A stretch of 64,000 bases of DNA from the NCBI RefSeq assembly GCF_900496965.1, contig NZ_UFQB01000027.1, positions 26,230 through 90,229 of the forward strand, given 5' to 3'. This DNA comes from Achromobacter agilis (lineage in GTDB: Bacteria > Pseudomonadota > Gammaproteobacteria > Burkholderiales > Burkholderiaceae_B). Positions within the stretch are counted from its first letter, which is position 1. Each line of letters opens with the position of its first letter. Shown here piece by piece: positions 8,862-18,446 of this stretch. The notes beneath the pieces were generated by a model, which was not told the DNA's origin, searched no databases, and saw nothing but the letters and a program-made list of their open reading frames with translations. Both the position numbers and the translations under genes were made by a program.

Positions 8862-9296
8862 ATGCACAAAGTACAACGATCCGTCCTGGTGCCCTACAGT
8901 GCCGCCCAGATGTTCGACCTGGTCGCCGACGTGGAGAAGTACCCCGAGTTCATGCCCTGGTGCGGCGGCGCCGAGGTGCAGACGCGGGACGAGCACGGCA
9001 TGCAGGCGTCCATTCTGATCAGCTTCGCGGGGATGAAGCAGCGCTTCACTACGCGCAACACCCATGCCTATCCCGACCGGATCGACCTTGAACTGGTGGA
9101 TGGTCCGTTCTCCAGCCTGGTGGGGCACTGGGAGTTCCAGCCGTTGGCGGAAGACGCCTGCAAGGTGCTGTTCACCATGGAATACGCGTTTTCCAACCGG
9201 GCGCTCGAAATGGTGGTGGGGCCGGTGTTCAACCGCATTGCCACCAGCTTTATCGATTCCTTCACCAAGCGCGCGCAGGCCAAGTATGGCGAATGA
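8862..9296 (+). CDS. ratA: RatA/COQ10-family START-domain protein
   Basis: A 144-aa SRPBCC (START-like) protein. It begins HKVQRSVLVPYSAAQMFDLVADVEKYPEFMPWC, the family signature, and ends FNRIATSFIDSFTKRA. Homologues bind coenzyme Q intermediates (Coq10), and E. coli RatA has been reported to interfere with ribosome subunit joining. The pairing with rnfH on one side and smpB on the other is conserved in proteobacteria. Which of the two functions applies here cannot be read from sequence. Confidence 0.92.
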   Translation: MHKVQRSVLVPYSAAQMFDLVADVEKYPEFMPWCGGAEVQTRDEHGMQASILISFAGMKQRFTTRNTHAYPDRIDLELVDGPFSSLVGHWEFQPLAEDACKVLFTMEYAFSNRALEMVVGPVFNRIATSFIDSFTKRAQAKYGE

Positions 9297-9633
9297 GCCG
9301 TCCCCGCCGCGGCCATTGCGCGTCAGCGTCTGCTATGCGCTGCCGGGCCACGTCTGGTTGCGCGAGCTGAACCTGCCCGACGGCGCCACCGTGGCGGACG
9401 CGCTGGCCGAGAGCGGCTTCGGCGATGCCTTCCCGATCGTGCAGCCCTGGGAGCGCGGCGTGGGCATTTTCGGCCGCGCCACCGAACCCCAGGCCCGGCT
9501 GGCCGACGGCGACCGCGTGGAGATCTATCGCGGCCTCAGCTTCGACCCCAAGGAATCGCGCCGGCGCCGCGCGGAGCATCGCCGCGCCAAGACGGCCAGG
9601 AACGGCCGCATCCGTCCGGCCGGCCTGCTGTAG
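9286..9633 (+). CDS. RnfH/RatB-family ubiquitin-like protein
   Basis: The 115-aa product has a ubiquitin-like fold signature: VSVCYALPGHVWLRELNLPDGATVADAL, then GVGIFGR and LADGDRVEIYRGLSFDPKESRRRRAE. The ATG at 9286 overlaps the last 11 bases of ratA, so translation is probably coupled. The C-terminal 25 residues are strongly basic. RnfH proteins are named for linkage to Rnf complexes in some genomes but have no proven reaction. No rnf genes are present here. Confidence 0.9.
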   Translation: MANEPSPPRPLRVSVCYALPGHVWLRELNLPDGATVADALAESGFGDAFPIVQPWERGVGIFGRATEPQARLADGDRVEIYRGLSFDPKESRRRRAEHRRAKTARNGRIRPAGLL

Positions 9634-9727
9634 TTCGCGGCCCGGCAAGGGCCCCCGGAACACATTGTCGCGGGTAAGACAAATCGCGCCGGCGCTTCGG
9701 GCGTAACATAAACGTCGTTACGGATTT

Positions 9728-9743
9728 ACGTTTACGTCAACGT
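9728..9743 (+). promoter_or_regulatory. Candidate LiuR-type (MerR family) operator for the valine degradation operon
   Basis: Three ACGT cores start at 9728, 9734 and 9740, exactly 6 bp apart, forming the near palindrome ACGTTTACGTCAACGT (14 of 16 positions symmetric). A fourth ACGT is at 9712. It lies about 80 bp upstream of the acyl-CoA dehydrogenase start. The pattern fits what I recall of LiuR sites, which control branched-chain amino acid degradation in proteobacteria, but no liuR gene is present in the window. Confidence 0.5.
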
Positions 9744-9823
9744 CATGCCAAAATCGGTATGCTGGCGTTCACGAGACGGCAGCAACGCCAACAGACAATA
9801 CCGACTACAACAGGAGACAGGCT

Positions 9824-10978
9824 GTGGACTTGGAACTGACCGACGAGCAGCGCGCGTTCGCGCAGGCCGCGCGCGATTACGCAGAGGGTGAGCTGGCTCC
9901 CCACGCCGCGCACTGGGACGCCGAGGGCATCTTCCCGCGCGAGGCCTTCGCCCGGGCGGGCGAGATGGGCTTCTGCGCCATTTACGCCAGCGAAGACATC
10001 GGCGGCCTGGGGCTGCCGCGCCTGGACGCCACCCTGGTGTTCGAGGAAATGGCGGCGGTCGACCCGTCCACCACGGCGTTCCTGACGATCCACAACATGG
10101 CCACCTGGATGGTGGGCAAGTGGGGGCAGCCAGGGCTGCGCGAAGCCTGGGGCCCGTTGCTGGCCAGCGGCCAGAAGCTGGCCTCGTACTGCCTGACCGA
10201 GCCGGGCGCGGGTTCCGACGCGGCTTCCCTGTCCACCCGCGCGCAGCGCGAGGGCGATGACTACATCGTCAATGGCGCCAAGGCGTTCATCTCGGGCGGC
10301 GGCGACACCGACCTGCTGGTGGTCATGGCGCGCACCGGGGGCGAGGGCGCGGGCGGCATCAGCGCCTTCGCCATCCCGGCCGACAGCGAAGGCATCGGCT
10401 ACGGACGCAAGGAAGAGAAGATGGGCTGGAACAGCCAGTCCACGCGCCCCATCACGTTCGAGAACGTCCGCGTGCCCGCCGCCAACATGCTGGGCCAGGA
10501 AGGCGAGGGCTTCAAGATCGCCATGAAGGGCCTGGACGGCGGCCGCATCAATATCGGCACCTGCTCCGTGGGCGCCGCGCAAGGGGCGCTGGACGCCGCC
10601 CGGCGCTACATGGACGAGCGCAGGCAGTTCAACCGGCGCCTGGCCGAATTCCAGGCGCTGCAATTCAAGCTGGCCGACATGGCCACGCACCTGGTGGCGG
10701 CCCGCCAGATGGTGCGCCTGGCGGCCTGCAAATTGGATGCGGGCGCGCCCGACGCGGCGACCTACTGCGCGATGGCCAAGCGCTTCGCCACCGACATGGG
10801 GTTCCAGATCTGCCTGGATGCGCAGCAGATTCACGGCGGCTACGGATACTTGCGGGACTATCCCTTGGAGCGTCTGGTGCGCGATACTCGCGTTCATCAG
10901 ATTCTGGAGGGAACCAACGAGATCATGCGAGTGATCATTTCCCGCCAATTGTTGGAAAAAGGAGCCGACATACGATGA
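9824..10978 (+). CDS. Acyl-CoA dehydrogenase, probably isobutyryl-CoA dehydrogenase
   Basis: FAD enzyme that would oxidise isobutyryl-CoA to methacrylyl-CoA in valine degradation. The 384-aa product shows the three-domain ACAD layout: CLTEPGAGSDAAS (FAD/substrate loop), KMGWNSQSTRPITFENVRVP, and HGGYGYLRDYPLERLVRD. The likely catalytic Glu is Glu362 in ILEGTNEIMR. The GTG start at 9824 follows CAGGAGACA. It overlaps the next gene by 4 bp (ATGA). Substrate is inferred from the hydrolase and mmsB downstream; short branched-chain specificity is not proven. Confidence 0.9.
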   Translation: MDLELTDEQRAFAQAARDYAEGELAPHAAHWDAEGIFPREAFARAGEMGFCAIYASEDIGGLGLPRLDATLVFEEMAAVDPSTTAFLTIHNMATWMVGKWGQPGLREAWGPLLASGQKLASYCLTEPGAGSDAASLSTRAQREGDDYIVNGAKAFISGGGDTDLLVVMARTGGEGAGGISAFAIPADSEGIGYGRKEEKMGWNSQSTRPITFENVRVPAANMLGQEGEGFKIAMKGLDGGRINIGTCSVGAAQGALDAARRYMDERRQFNRRLAEFQALQFKLADMATHLVAARQMVRLAACKLDAGAPDAATYCAMAKRFATDMGFQICLDAQQIHGGYGYLRDYPLERLVRDTRVHQILEGTNEIMRVIISRQLLEKGADIR

Positions 10979-12150
10979 ATGCACCGGTGCTGTTCGAAGA
11001 AAAAGCCGCTGCCAATGGAATGCGCTTCGGGATCGCGACGCTGAACTCGCCGCAGACCCTGAACGGCCTGTCGCTGGAAATGGTGGACCTCCTGGCCGCG
11101 CAGCTGGATACCTGGGCGAATGACCCGGGCGTGGCCCTGGTGGTTCTGCAGGGCGCCGGCGAAAAGGCATTCTGTGCCGGAGGCGACCTGCACGGGCTTT
11201 ACCGCAGCATGCAAGAGAACACGGGCAAGTCCGGCTGGAGCAACGCCTATGCGCGGCGCTTCTTCGAGCACGAATACCGGCTGGACTATCGCATCCACAC
11301 CTATCCCAAGCCCGTGCTGTGCTGGGGGCACGGCATCGTCATGGGCGGCGGGATCGGCCTGATGATGGGAGCCAGCCACCGCGTGGTCAGCGAGGCCTCG
11401 CGCCTGGCGATGCCCGAGGTCACTATCGGCCTGTTCCCGGATGTCGGCGGCAGCTGGCTGCTCAACCGCATGCCAGGCCGGATCGGTTTGTTCCTGGCGC
11501 TGACCGGCGCGCAGATGAATACGGCCGACGCCTTTTTCGCCGGCCTGGCGGATTTCCGCCTGAATTACGAGGATTGGCCCAAGCTGCTCGCCTCGCTCGA
11601 GGAACAGCCCTGGGCCGGCCAGGTGTCGGGCGCCGCCGAAGACGCCATTCCCCCGCGCTCGATCAACGACGGCCTGCTGCGCCGCGCCCTGACGGCGCTG
11701 GAACCGCGGGCGCCGCTCGAGGGCGGCCACCTGCGCCAGCATTCGTTCCTGATCAACAGCCTGTGCAGCGGCAACCGGCTGGACGATATTTATGAAGAGT
11801 TGGCCGCGCTGAAAGACCACGAGGATCCCTGGCTGGCGCGAGCGGCGTCGACGATGCTGGCGGGTTCGCCGGGCTCGGTGCGCCTGTCGTTCGCGCTGCA
11901 GCAGCGCATGCGCCTGCGCTCGCTGGACGATGTGTTCCGCGCCGAATACATCGCGGCGCTGGCCTGCACGGCGCATGGCGATTTCGCGGAAGGCATCCGC
12001 GCGCTGCTGATCGACAAGGACAAGAAGCCGCGCTGGAATCCCGCGGTGATGGACATGGCCACCGACGCCTGGGTGCAGAAGTTCTTCGACGAACCCTGGC
12101 CCGAAGGCGAGCCCCATCCGCTTGCGGACCTGGGCAAGGAAGGGCGATAG
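10975..12150 (+). CDS. 3-hydroxyisobutyryl-CoA hydrolase (crotonase family)
   Basis: The 391-aa length and the segments GWGHGIVMGGGIGLMMGASHRV and MPEVTIGLFPDVGGSWLLNRMPG are typical of HIBCH-type hydrolases rather than the shorter (about 260 aa) enoyl-CoA hydratases. It would release 3-hydroxyisobutyrate from its CoA ester, removing the toxic methacrylyl-CoA branch. No separate methacrylyl-CoA hydratase lies in the operon, so another enzyme elsewhere presumably supplies that step. Start ATG overlaps the dehydrogenase stop. Confidence 0.88.
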   Translation: MNAPVLFEEKAAANGMRFGIATLNSPQTLNGLSLEMVDLLAAQLDTWANDPGVALVVLQGAGEKAFCAGGDLHGLYRSMQENTGKSGWSNAYARRFFEHEYRLDYRIHTYPKPVLCWGHGIVMGGGIGLMMGASHRVVSEASRLAMPEVTIGLFPDVGGSWLLNRMPGRIGLFLALTGAQMNTADAFFAGLADFRLNYEDWPKLLASLEEQPWAGQVSGAAEDAIPPRSINDGLLRRALTALEPRAPLEGGHLRQHSFLINSLCSGNRLDDIYEELAALKDHEDPWLARAASTMLAGSPGSVRLSFALQQRMRLRSLDDVFRAEYIAALACTAHGDFAEGIRALLIDKDKKPRWNPAVMDMATDAWVQKFFDEPWPEGEPHPLADLGKEGR

Positions 12151-12233
12151 CCCGTCCGGGGCGGCGCCGGCGCCCATTACGCAGTACACGATGATTCCAT
12201 ACCTACAGCATTGGCAACAGGAGACAAGACATC

Positions 12234-13124
12234 ATGAGCAGTATCGCGTTTATCGGATTGGGCAACATGGGCGCGCCCATGGCATTGAATCTGGTCAAGG
12301 CCGGCCATAGCCTGACGGTCTTCGACCTCGTGCCGGCGGCCGTGAAAGGGCTGACCGACGCCGGCGCCAAGGCCGCGGCTTCCGCCGCCGAGGCGGTCAA
12401 GGGCGCCGAGGTGGTGATTTCCATGCTTCCGGCCAGCAAGCACGTGGAGGGGCTGTACCTGGGCGAGGACCTGCTGGGCAAGATCCCGTCCTCGGCGCTG
12501 GTCATCGAATGCAGCACCATCGCGCCGGATTCGGCGCGCAAGGTGGCCCAGGCCGCCGAGGTGCGCGGCATCACCATGATCGACGCGCCGGTCTCCGGCG
12601 GCACCGGCGGGGCGGCCGCCGGCACGCTGACGTTCATCGTCGGCGGCCAGGCCGAGGCGCTCGAGCGCGCCCGTCCGGTCCTGGAGAAAATGGGCAAGAA
12701 CATCTTCCACGCCGGCCCGGCTGGCGCTGGCCAGGTGGCGAAGATCTGCAACAACATGCTGCTGGGTATCCTGATGGCGGGCACGTCCGAGGCGCTGGCG
12801 CTGGGCGTGGCCAATGGGCTGGATCCCAAGGTGTTGTCGGACATCATCGCCAAGAGTTCGGGCCGCAACTGGGCGACCGAACTCTACAACCCCTGGCCCG
12901 GCGTGATGGAGCACACCCCGGCGTCCAAGGGCTATGCGGGCGGCTTCGGCGTGGACCTGATGCTGAAGGACCTGGGTCTGGCGGCCGAGGCGGCCCTGTC
13001 GGCGCGGGCCTCGATCCCGCTGGGCGAACTGGCGCGCAATCTCTATTCCCTGCATAGCGCGGGCGGGTCGGGCAGGCTGGATTTCTCCAGCATCGTCAAC
13101 CTCGTCAAGCGCGAGCAGGACTGA
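12234..13124 (+). CDS. mmsB: 3-hydroxyisobutyrate dehydrogenase
   Basis: NAD-dependent oxidation of 3-hydroxyisobutyrate to methylmalonate semialdehyde. The 296-aa product has the dinucleotide site FIGLGNMGAPMA (residues 6-17), the substrate-binding DAPVSGGTGGAAAGTLTFIVGG, and catalytic Lys170 in GQVAKICNNML. CAGGAGAC precedes the ATG. The next enzyme of the pathway, methylmalonate semialdehyde dehydrogenase (mmsA), is not in the window. Confidence 0.94.
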   Translation: MSSIAFIGLGNMGAPMALNLVKAGHSLTVFDLVPAAVKGLTDAGAKAAASAAEAVKGAEVVISMLPASKHVEGLYLGEDLLGKIPSSALVIECSTIAPDSARKVAQAAEVRGITMIDAPVSGGTGGAAAGTLTFIVGGQAEALERARPVLEKMGKNIFHAGPAGAGQVAKICNNMLLGILMAGTSEALALGVANGLDPKVLSDIIAKSSGRNWATELYNPWPGVMEHTPASKGYAGGFGVDLMLKDLGLAAEAALSARASIPLGELARNLYSLHSAGGSGRLDFSSIVNLVKREQD

Positions 13125-13125
13125 C

Positions 13126-13563
13126 ATGGCGCAGTTCCAGGCATCAGAAGGCCCGGCTTCCCGGGTCAAGGCCAGCTTCGACCGGCAGAGCATCATGGCC
13201 CTGCTGGGCGCGGGCCTGGGCGTGGTGGAGCCCGGGCGGGTAGACATCGTCCTGCCGTACCGGGCCGACCTCTGCCAACAGAACGGCTTCCTGCACGCCG
13301 GCATCTCCACGACGATCGCGGACAGCGCTGGCGGCTATGCTGCCTACACGCTGTTCGAGCCGGGCGAGGACGTGCTGACGTCGGAATTCAAGATGAACTT
13401 CTTGGCGCCGGCCAAGGGTGACCGCTACGTCGCCAGCGGCCGCGTGGTCAAGCCCGGCAAGCGCCTGTCGATCTGCCAGGTCGAAATGCATGCATACGAG
13501 GGCGAGCAGGCCACCCTTTGCGTGATAGGCTTGCTTACCGCGGTGCGCGTGACACCGCGCTGA
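13126..13563 (+). CDS. PaaI-type hotdog thioesterase
   Basis: The 145-aa hotdog-fold protein has QQNGFLHAGISTTIADSAGGYAA, the PaaI/YdiI helix in which the HxG and acidic residue act in CoA thioester hydrolysis, followed by the strand TSEFKMNFLAPAKGD. It begins 1 bp after mmsB and is surely co-transcribed. A role clearing CoA esters that accumulate during valine degradation is a reasonable inference; the substrate is unknown. Confidence 0.87.
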   Translation: MAQFQASEGPASRVKASFDRQSIMALLGAGLGVVEPGRVDIVLPYRADLCQQNGFLHAGISTTIADSAGGYAAYTLFEPGEDVLTSEFKMNFLAPAKGDRYVASGRVVKPGKRLSICQVEMHAYEGEQATLCVIGLLTAVRVTPR

Positions 13564-13641
13564 ATCCCGCGCGCGGCGGATCCGTCCATGGTGGCGGCCC
13601 CGCCGCGCGGCTCGTCACGTGTTGCATGTGCAGAGTTGGCA

Positions 13642-14331
13642 ATGCCTCCTAGAGAACATCATCGGATTTTCCGCAGCAACTGGCTGCGCGCGGCTGTGCT
13701 CGGCGCGAACGACGGTATCGTGTCGACGGCCAGCCTGATTACCGGCGTCGCGGCCGCGCAGGCCACGCATGGCGCCATCCTCACTTCGGGCCTGGCCGGG
13801 CTGGTGGCCGGCGCGCTGTCGATGGCGGCGGGCGAGTATGTATCGGTGCGGTCGCAGGCCGACACCGAGGCCGCGGACCTGCGGCTGGAGCAACGGTCGC
13901 TCAAGCGCAACTCCACCGAGGAACTGGCCGAGCTGATCGATATCTACGTGGGACGGGGCCTCACCCGGGACCTGGCCACGCAGGTGGCGCGTCAGCTGAC
14001 CAGCCACGATGCGCTCGATGCGCATGCTCGCGACGAACTGGGTATTTCCGTCCACAATCGCGCACGGCCGGTGCAGGCCGCGGTGGCTTCGGCCGCGTCG
14101 TTCGCGGGGGGAGCGGCGCTGCCGCTGCTGGTGGCTACCCTGGCGCCCGTGCCGCAGCTGATCGGCTGGGTCATCGGCGCGTCGGTGGTCTGCCTGGCGG
14201 GGTTGGGCGCCCTGGCCGCGGGGGCGGGCGGCGCGCCCAGGGCGCCCGCCGCGCTGCGCGTGACGGTCCTGGGGGGCTTGGCGATGGCCGCGACCACGAT
14301 GGTGGGCGCGCTGTTCGGCGTGGCCGTCTAG
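13642..14331 (+). CDS. VIT1/CCC1-family metal transporter
   Basis: The 229-aa membrane protein opens with HHRIFRSNWLRAAVLGANDGIVSTASLITGVAAA, the family signature, followed by AGALSMAAGEYVSVRSQADTE. About five transmembrane helices are apparent, with a soluble segment (about 80-145). The family exports or stores Fe2+/Mn2+. The soluble segment is short and lacks an obvious ferritin-like metal cluster. The start ATG at 13642 is chosen by family similarity; there is no strong ribosome binding site. Confidence 0.88.
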   Translation: MPPREHHRIFRSNWLRAAVLGANDGIVSTASLITGVAAAQATHGAILTSGLAGLVAGALSMAAGEYVSVRSQADTEAADLRLEQRSLKRNSTEELAELIDIYVGRGLTRDLATQVARQLTSHDALDAHARDELGISVHNRARPVQAAVASAASFAGGAALPLLVATLAPVPQLIGWVIGASVVCLAGLGALAAGAGGAPRAPAALRVTVLGGLAMAATTMVGALFGVAV

Positions 14332-14381
14332 CGCCCGCCGGCCAGTTCCCGCGCGGACGCGGGAGGCCCCGGCGGGGCGGC

Positions 14382-15383
14382 TTACGGGGTGATGGAATAG
14401 GGCAGCGGGGCGGCGGCAATGCGCGGGCCGTCGGCGGCGCCAAGCCGCAGATCGCCTGCCGGCAGGGCGGCCAATGCCGTTTCGAACAGCACCGAGACCA
14501 CGCCTTGCTCGCTGGCGGCATCTACGATCCGGCCAGTGGGTTCGCCCGGCTGGGCGGCATCGTACACATCGACCCCGGCCAGCGCCGCGCCTTGGGCGGC
14601 CGCGTCGGCGATGGTGCCGTATGCCATGCGCCGCTTGACCGTGCCGCGGTAGTGGCTGCGCGCCACGACTTCCTGGCCCGGATAACAGCCCTTGGTGAAG
14701 CTGACGCCCTGGATCAGGTCCAGGTTGACGGTCTGTGGAATGAAAACGTCCTGGGTGGCCGTGGTGATCCACGGAATGCCCGCGGCCAGGTCGGCCGCAT
14801 GCCACTGGGCGGCCGGCGCGAGCCCCAGCACGCCGGCAAGCGCGGCGGCTTGTTCCAGCTGTTCGTCCGAGGCAATCCACCACCAGCGCAGGCGGGCATC
14901 GGCGGAGGGGGCGGCGATCCAGGTGCCCGAAGGCAGGTCGGCGCGTTGCCAGGGCGTGCGCGGCAGGGAGCCAGCCGCCGCTTCCAGCGCGGCGGCCTGT
15001 TCGGCGGTTGCCAGCACTCCGGCCACGTGCAGCGGCGTGGCCGCCAGCTTGACCTTGGCGCGCAGCACGAACATCGACAGGCGCTTGATCAAGGCTGGGG
15101 CGAGGTCCTGGCGGACCAAGCCGTAAAGCTGGGGCGCGTCGTCCGCGTCAGGGGGCGCCGCGCGCCACATCACGAGCGTGGCCAGCAGGCGGCCCTTGGC
15201 GGTGCAGTAGCCCGCCAGCCGGGCGGCATCGGCCGGCAGGCCGGTGACGTCCTGAGTTAGCTGGCCGTGCAGGAAGGTCAGGGCATCGGCGCCGGAGGCG
15301 GAGAAAACCAGGAAATCGTCCAGCGGCGCGCATTGGGCGCAACCTTCGGCGCGCGCGGGGATCGAAGAATGGAAAGCATGCAT
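14382..15383 (-). CDS. ygfZ: Folate-binding protein YgfZ (Fe-S cluster repair/assembly)
   Basis: GcvT-like tetrahydrofolate-binding protein of 333 aa. The diagnostic motif is KGCYPGQEVVARSHYRG with its conserved Cys; the N-terminal LTFLHGQLTQDV is also typical. YgfZ supports activity of a subset of Fe-S enzymes such as MiaB in a folate-dependent manner. It is divergent from mltG, as in many Burkholderiales. Confidence 0.93.
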   Translation of the reverse strand: MHAFHSSIPARAEGCAQCAPLDDFLVFSASGADALTFLHGQLTQDVTGLPADAARLAGYCTAKGRLLATLVMWRAAPPDADDAPQLYGLVRQDLAPALIKRLSMFVLRAKVKLAATPLHVAGVLATAEQAAALEAAAGSLPRTPWQRADLPSGTWIAAPSADARLRWWWIASDEQLEQAAALAGVLGLAPAAQWHAADLAAGIPWITTATQDVFIPQTVNLDLIQGVSFTKGCYPGQEVVARSHYRGTVKRRMAYGTIADAAAQGAALAGVDVYDAAQPGEPTGRIVDAASEQGVVSVLFETALAALPAGDLRLGAADGPRIAAAPLPYSITP

Positions 15384-15464
15384 GGCGGCGGGGTTATCGC
15401 GTCATCAAAGTGCAGATGATAGCCGTGTTCCCCTTCAGGCAGGGCCATGCCCCCGCCGTGCAAA

Positions 15465-15495
15465 GGGGCGGCCGGAGCGCTCCGGCCCCTCTTTT
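15465..15495 (+). promoter_or_regulatory. Strong GC hairpin with T tract in the mltG leader
   Basis: A perfect 9+9 palindrome at 15470-15487 (GGCCGGAGC/GCTCCGGCC), extended by flanking G and C runs, precedes TCTTTT (15490-15495). It has the form of a terminator reading right, yet no plus-strand gene lies to its left, because ygfZ is divergent. It may attenuate mltG-tmk-holB or be a repeat remnant. Confidence 0.4.
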
Positions 15496-15536
15496 GGCGC
15501 GACAGGTCCGCGCGATCAATTAAACTTCCGACACTT

Positions 15537-16670
15537 ATGAAGAAGCGACTCTTTTTTTTCGTCTTGTGGTCTTTCCTGCTCATCGTGCTGGCTGCGGCCG
15601 CCACGGTAGGCGCTGCTTGGTACTGGATGAACAAGCCCATGCAGCTGCCGGCCGACAAGATCGATTTCGTGGTGGATCCGGGCAGCAGCCCGCGCACGGT
15701 TGCGCGCGCGCTGAATGAGGCCGGCGTGCCGATGTGGGAGCCCGGTTTCGTGTGGATGGCGCGCCTGTCCGAACTGGACAAGCAGATGAAGGCCGGCGGT
15801 TACCAGGCGATCAATGGCGATACGCCCTGGCGGCTGCTGGAAAGGCTGGCCCGCGGCGACATGACGCAGCGGCAGATCACCTTCCTGGAAGGCTGGACCT
15901 ACCGGCAGATCCGCCAGGCGCTGCGCGCCAACCCGGACGTCAAGCAGACGCTGGGCGAGGTCACCGACGAGGAACTGATGGAGCGCCTGGGCTCCAATAT
16001 CAAGCAACCGGAAGGCCTGTTCTTCCCGGACACCTATATCTTCACGCCGGGCAGCACCGATTTCGACCTGCTGCGCCGCGCGTACCAGGAAGGCCAGCGC
16101 ATCCTGCAGGACACCTGGGCCAAGCGCCAATCGGATCTGCCCGTGAGCACGCCCTACGAAGCGCTGGTGCTGGCGTCTATCATCGAAAAGGAAACGGGCC
16201 ACGGTCCCGACCGCCGCCGCGTGTCCGGCGTGTTCACCAACCGCCTGAAGGTCGGGATGCTGCTGCAGACCGATCCGACCGTGATCTACGGCATGGGCGA
16301 GGCCTACCAGGGGCGGATCCGCAAGCGCGACCTGCAGACGGACACGCCCTGGAATACCTATACGCGTCCGGGCCTGCCCCCGACGCCCATCGCGGCGGCC
16401 GGCCGTGCGGCGCTGCTGGCGGCGGTGCAGCCCGAGCAGCACAAGTTCCTCTTCTTCGTCTCGCGTGGCAACGGCACCAGTGAATTCTCGGTCAGTCTGT
16501 CCGAGCACAATCGCAACGTATCGCGCTACATCCTGGGGCAGGGGCAGAGTTCGGGCCCGGCGCCGAGCCGCAACCCGGCTCCCAGTCCGGCGCCCACCTC
16601 GCCGTCGAGCCCGGCGCCTGCCGGCGACCCGAGCCCGTCGCAAGAACAAGCACAAGGACAAGACCAATGA
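15537..16670 (+). CDS. mltG: Endolytic murein transglycosylase
   Basis: MltG cuts nascent glycan strands at the inner membrane. The 377-aa product has one N-terminal membrane helix (about 6-28), a LysM-like region, and the YceG domain. The conserved catalytic Glu is in [15 protein letters not shown], followed by [11 protein letters not shown] and [20 protein letters not shown] tail of about 35 residues is made of Pro, Ala and Ser. ATG at 15537 is chosen because the membrane anchor begins there. It overlaps tmk by 4 bp. Confidence 0.95.
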   Translation: MKKRLFFFVLWSFLLIVLAAAATVGAAWYWMNKPMQLPADKIDFVVDPGSSPRTVARALNEAGVPMWEPGFVWMARLSELDKQMKAGGYQAINGDTPWRLLERLARGDMTQRQITFLEGWTYRQIRQALRANPDVKQTLGEVTDEELMERLGSNIKQPEGLFFPDTYIFTPGSTDFDLLRRAYQEGQRILQDTWAKRQSDLPVSTPYEALVLASIIEKETGHGPDRRRVSGVFTNRLKVGMLLQTDPTVIYGMGEAYQGRIRKRDLQTDTPWNTYTRPGLPPTPIAAAGRAALLAAVQPEQHKFLFFVSRGNGTSEFSVSLSEHNRNVSRYILGQGQSSGPAPSRNPAPSPAPTSPSSPAPAGDPSPSQEQAQGQDQ

Positions 16671-17290
16671 CCTCGCGTGGACGTTTCATTACGCTGGAAG
16701 GCGTGGACGGCGCGGGCAAGAGCACGCACACCGTCTGGATCGCCGATTTCCTGCGCGCGCAGGGCCTTGACGTGGTGTCCACCCGCGAGCCCGGCGGTAC
16801 GCCGCTGGGCGAAAAGCTGCGCGCCTTGCTGCTGGCCGACCCGATGGGGCTGGATACCGAAACCCTGCTGATGTTCGCCGCCCGGTGCGAACACGTCCGC
16901 CAGGTGATCGAACCGGCGCTGGCGCGCGGGGCCTGGGTCGTGTGCGACCGCTACACGGATGCCTCCTACGCCTACCAGGGCGGCGGGCGCGGCCTGGGCG
17001 CCGAGCGCGTCGCCGTGCTGGAAGAATGGATGCAGGCGGGCCAGCCCGACCGCACCTGGCTCTTCGACGTGCCGCTTGAAGTGGCCAGGGCGCGGCTGGC
17101 CGACGCGCGCGAACCCGATCGCTTCGAGCGCGAGGGCGCGGCGTTCTTCGAACGCACCCGCGAGGCCTATCACGCGCGCGCGGCCGCCAATCCCGGCCGC
17201 ATCCGCATCGTCGATTCCACGCAGTCCATCGCCGAAGTCCGCGCCGGGCTCGAGGCGGGGCTGCGTGAACTCCTGGGGCAGGCCGCATGA
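16667..17290 (+). CDS. tmk: Thymidylate kinase
   Basis: Phosphorylates dTMP to dTDP. The 207-aa product has the P-loop [23 protein letters not shown], the DR(Y/S) motif [18 protein letters not shown], and a lid region. All catalytic residues seem present. It is translationally coupled to mltG and to holB (4-bp overlaps both sides), the conserved order in beta-proteobacteria. Confidence 0.97.
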   Translation: MTSRGRFITLEGVDGAGKSTHTVWIADFLRAQGLDVVSTREPGGTPLGEKLRALLLADPMGLDTETLLMFAARCEHVRQVIEPALARGAWVVCDRYTDASYAYQGGGRGLGAERVAVLEEWMQAGQPDRTWLFDVPLEVARARLADAREPDRFEREGAAFFERTREAYHARAAANPGRIRIVDSTQSIAEVRAGLEAGLRELLGQAA

Positions 17291-18378
17291 GCGCGGCCCG
17301 TTCCTCCGACAGCGCGCCGTCCGCCGCGTCCGGCGCGCCGCAATTCCTTCCCTGGCAGATGGAGACCGCGCGCGCCTGGCTGGGCAACCGCGACCGCTTC
17401 GCGCATGCCTGGCTGGTGCACGGGCTGGCCGGCATCGGCAAGCTGGATTTCGCCGTCGCCGCGGCCGCCGCCCTGCTATGTGAAACGCCCCAGAACGGGC
17501 TGGCCTGCGGTCATTGCGCCGCGTGCGCCTGGTTCGCCAGCGGCAACCATCCCGACTTGCGCCGCATCCGGCCCGAAGCCGTGGCCCTGGCAGAGGGGGC
17601 GGACGCCGCCGAGTCCGCCGAGGACGCCGAGCCGGCCGCCGGCACGGCCAAGCGCGCGCCCTCCAAGGAAATACGCATCGACCAGATCCGTTCGCTGGAA
17701 TCCTGGTTCAACACCGCCACGCACCGCGGCGGGTGGCGGGTGGCGCTCCTGTATCCGGCCCATGCCCTGAACGTAGTGTCGTCCAACGCCTTGCTCAAGG
17801 TGCTGGAGGAGCCGCCGCCGCATACGGTCTTCCTGCTGGTGGCGGATGCGCCGGACCGCCTTTTGCCGACCCTGGTGTCGCGCTGCCGGCGTTTGCCGTT
17901 GCCGGCGCCGGATCCGGACACCGCGCTGCAGTGGCTGCGCGAACAGAACGTCGAGCCCGCGCGGGAATGGCTTGCGGCGGCCGGCGGGGCGCCGCTGGCC
18001 GCGCTGCGCCTGGCGCAGTCGGGCGAGGCCGCGTGCCCGCCCTGGCTGGCGCAGTTGGTCGGGCCGCTCGCGAACGGGCAGGCGCCCGACGTGGGTACCT
18101 TGGCCGAGACCCTGGAAAAAGTGGCGGCCAGCGAATGGATCGATGCCCTGCAGCGGCTGTACACCGACCTGATGCTGGCCGGCGCGGGCGCTCCCGCCCG
18201 CTATTTCCCGGCCCTGGCCGGCAACGTCGCGCAAGTCGCCGCGCGCATGAACGCGGCCCGGGTGGCCGAGTCCGCGCGCTGGCTCACGCGCCAGCGCGCG
18301 CTGGCCACGCACCCCCTCAACGCCAAGCTGTTCGCCCACGCCGCCCTGCAGCGCGTGGTGCTATCCTGCCAGGCGTAA
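17287..18378 (+). CDS. holB: DNA polymerase III delta' subunit
   Basis: Clamp-loader stator subunit of 363 aa. It has an AAA+ fold with a degenerate P-loop ([13 protein letters not shown]), a four-Cys zinc module ([16 protein letters not shown]), the sensor region [20 protein letters not shown], and SRCRRLPL. An Ala/Glu-rich insert (about residues 100-122) is typical of this lineage. It does not need ATPase activity. Overlaps tmk by 4 bp. Confidence 0.94.
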   Translation: MSAARSSDSAPSAASGAPQFLPWQMETARAWLGNRDRFAHAWLVHGLAGIGKLDFAVAAAAALLCETPQNGLACGHCAACAWFASGNHPDLRRIRPEAVALAEGADAAESAEDAEPAAGTAKRAPSKEIRIDQIRSLESWFNTATHRGGWRVALLYPAHALNVVSSNALLKVLEEPPPHTVFLLVADAPDRLLPTLVSRCRRLPLPAPDPDTALQWLREQNVEPAREWLAAAGGAPLAALRLAQSGEAACPPWLAQLVGPLANGQAPDVGTLAETLEKVAASEWIDALQRLYTDLMLAGAGAPARYFPALAGNVAQVAARMNAARVAESARWLTRQRALATHPLNAKLFAHAALQRVVLSCQA

Positions 18379-18446
18379 GCCCTTGATCCGGCGGCGCTTT
18401 GCCCGGCCGCGGGCGAGGCGCCGCGGCACTTTCATCCAGATTCACC

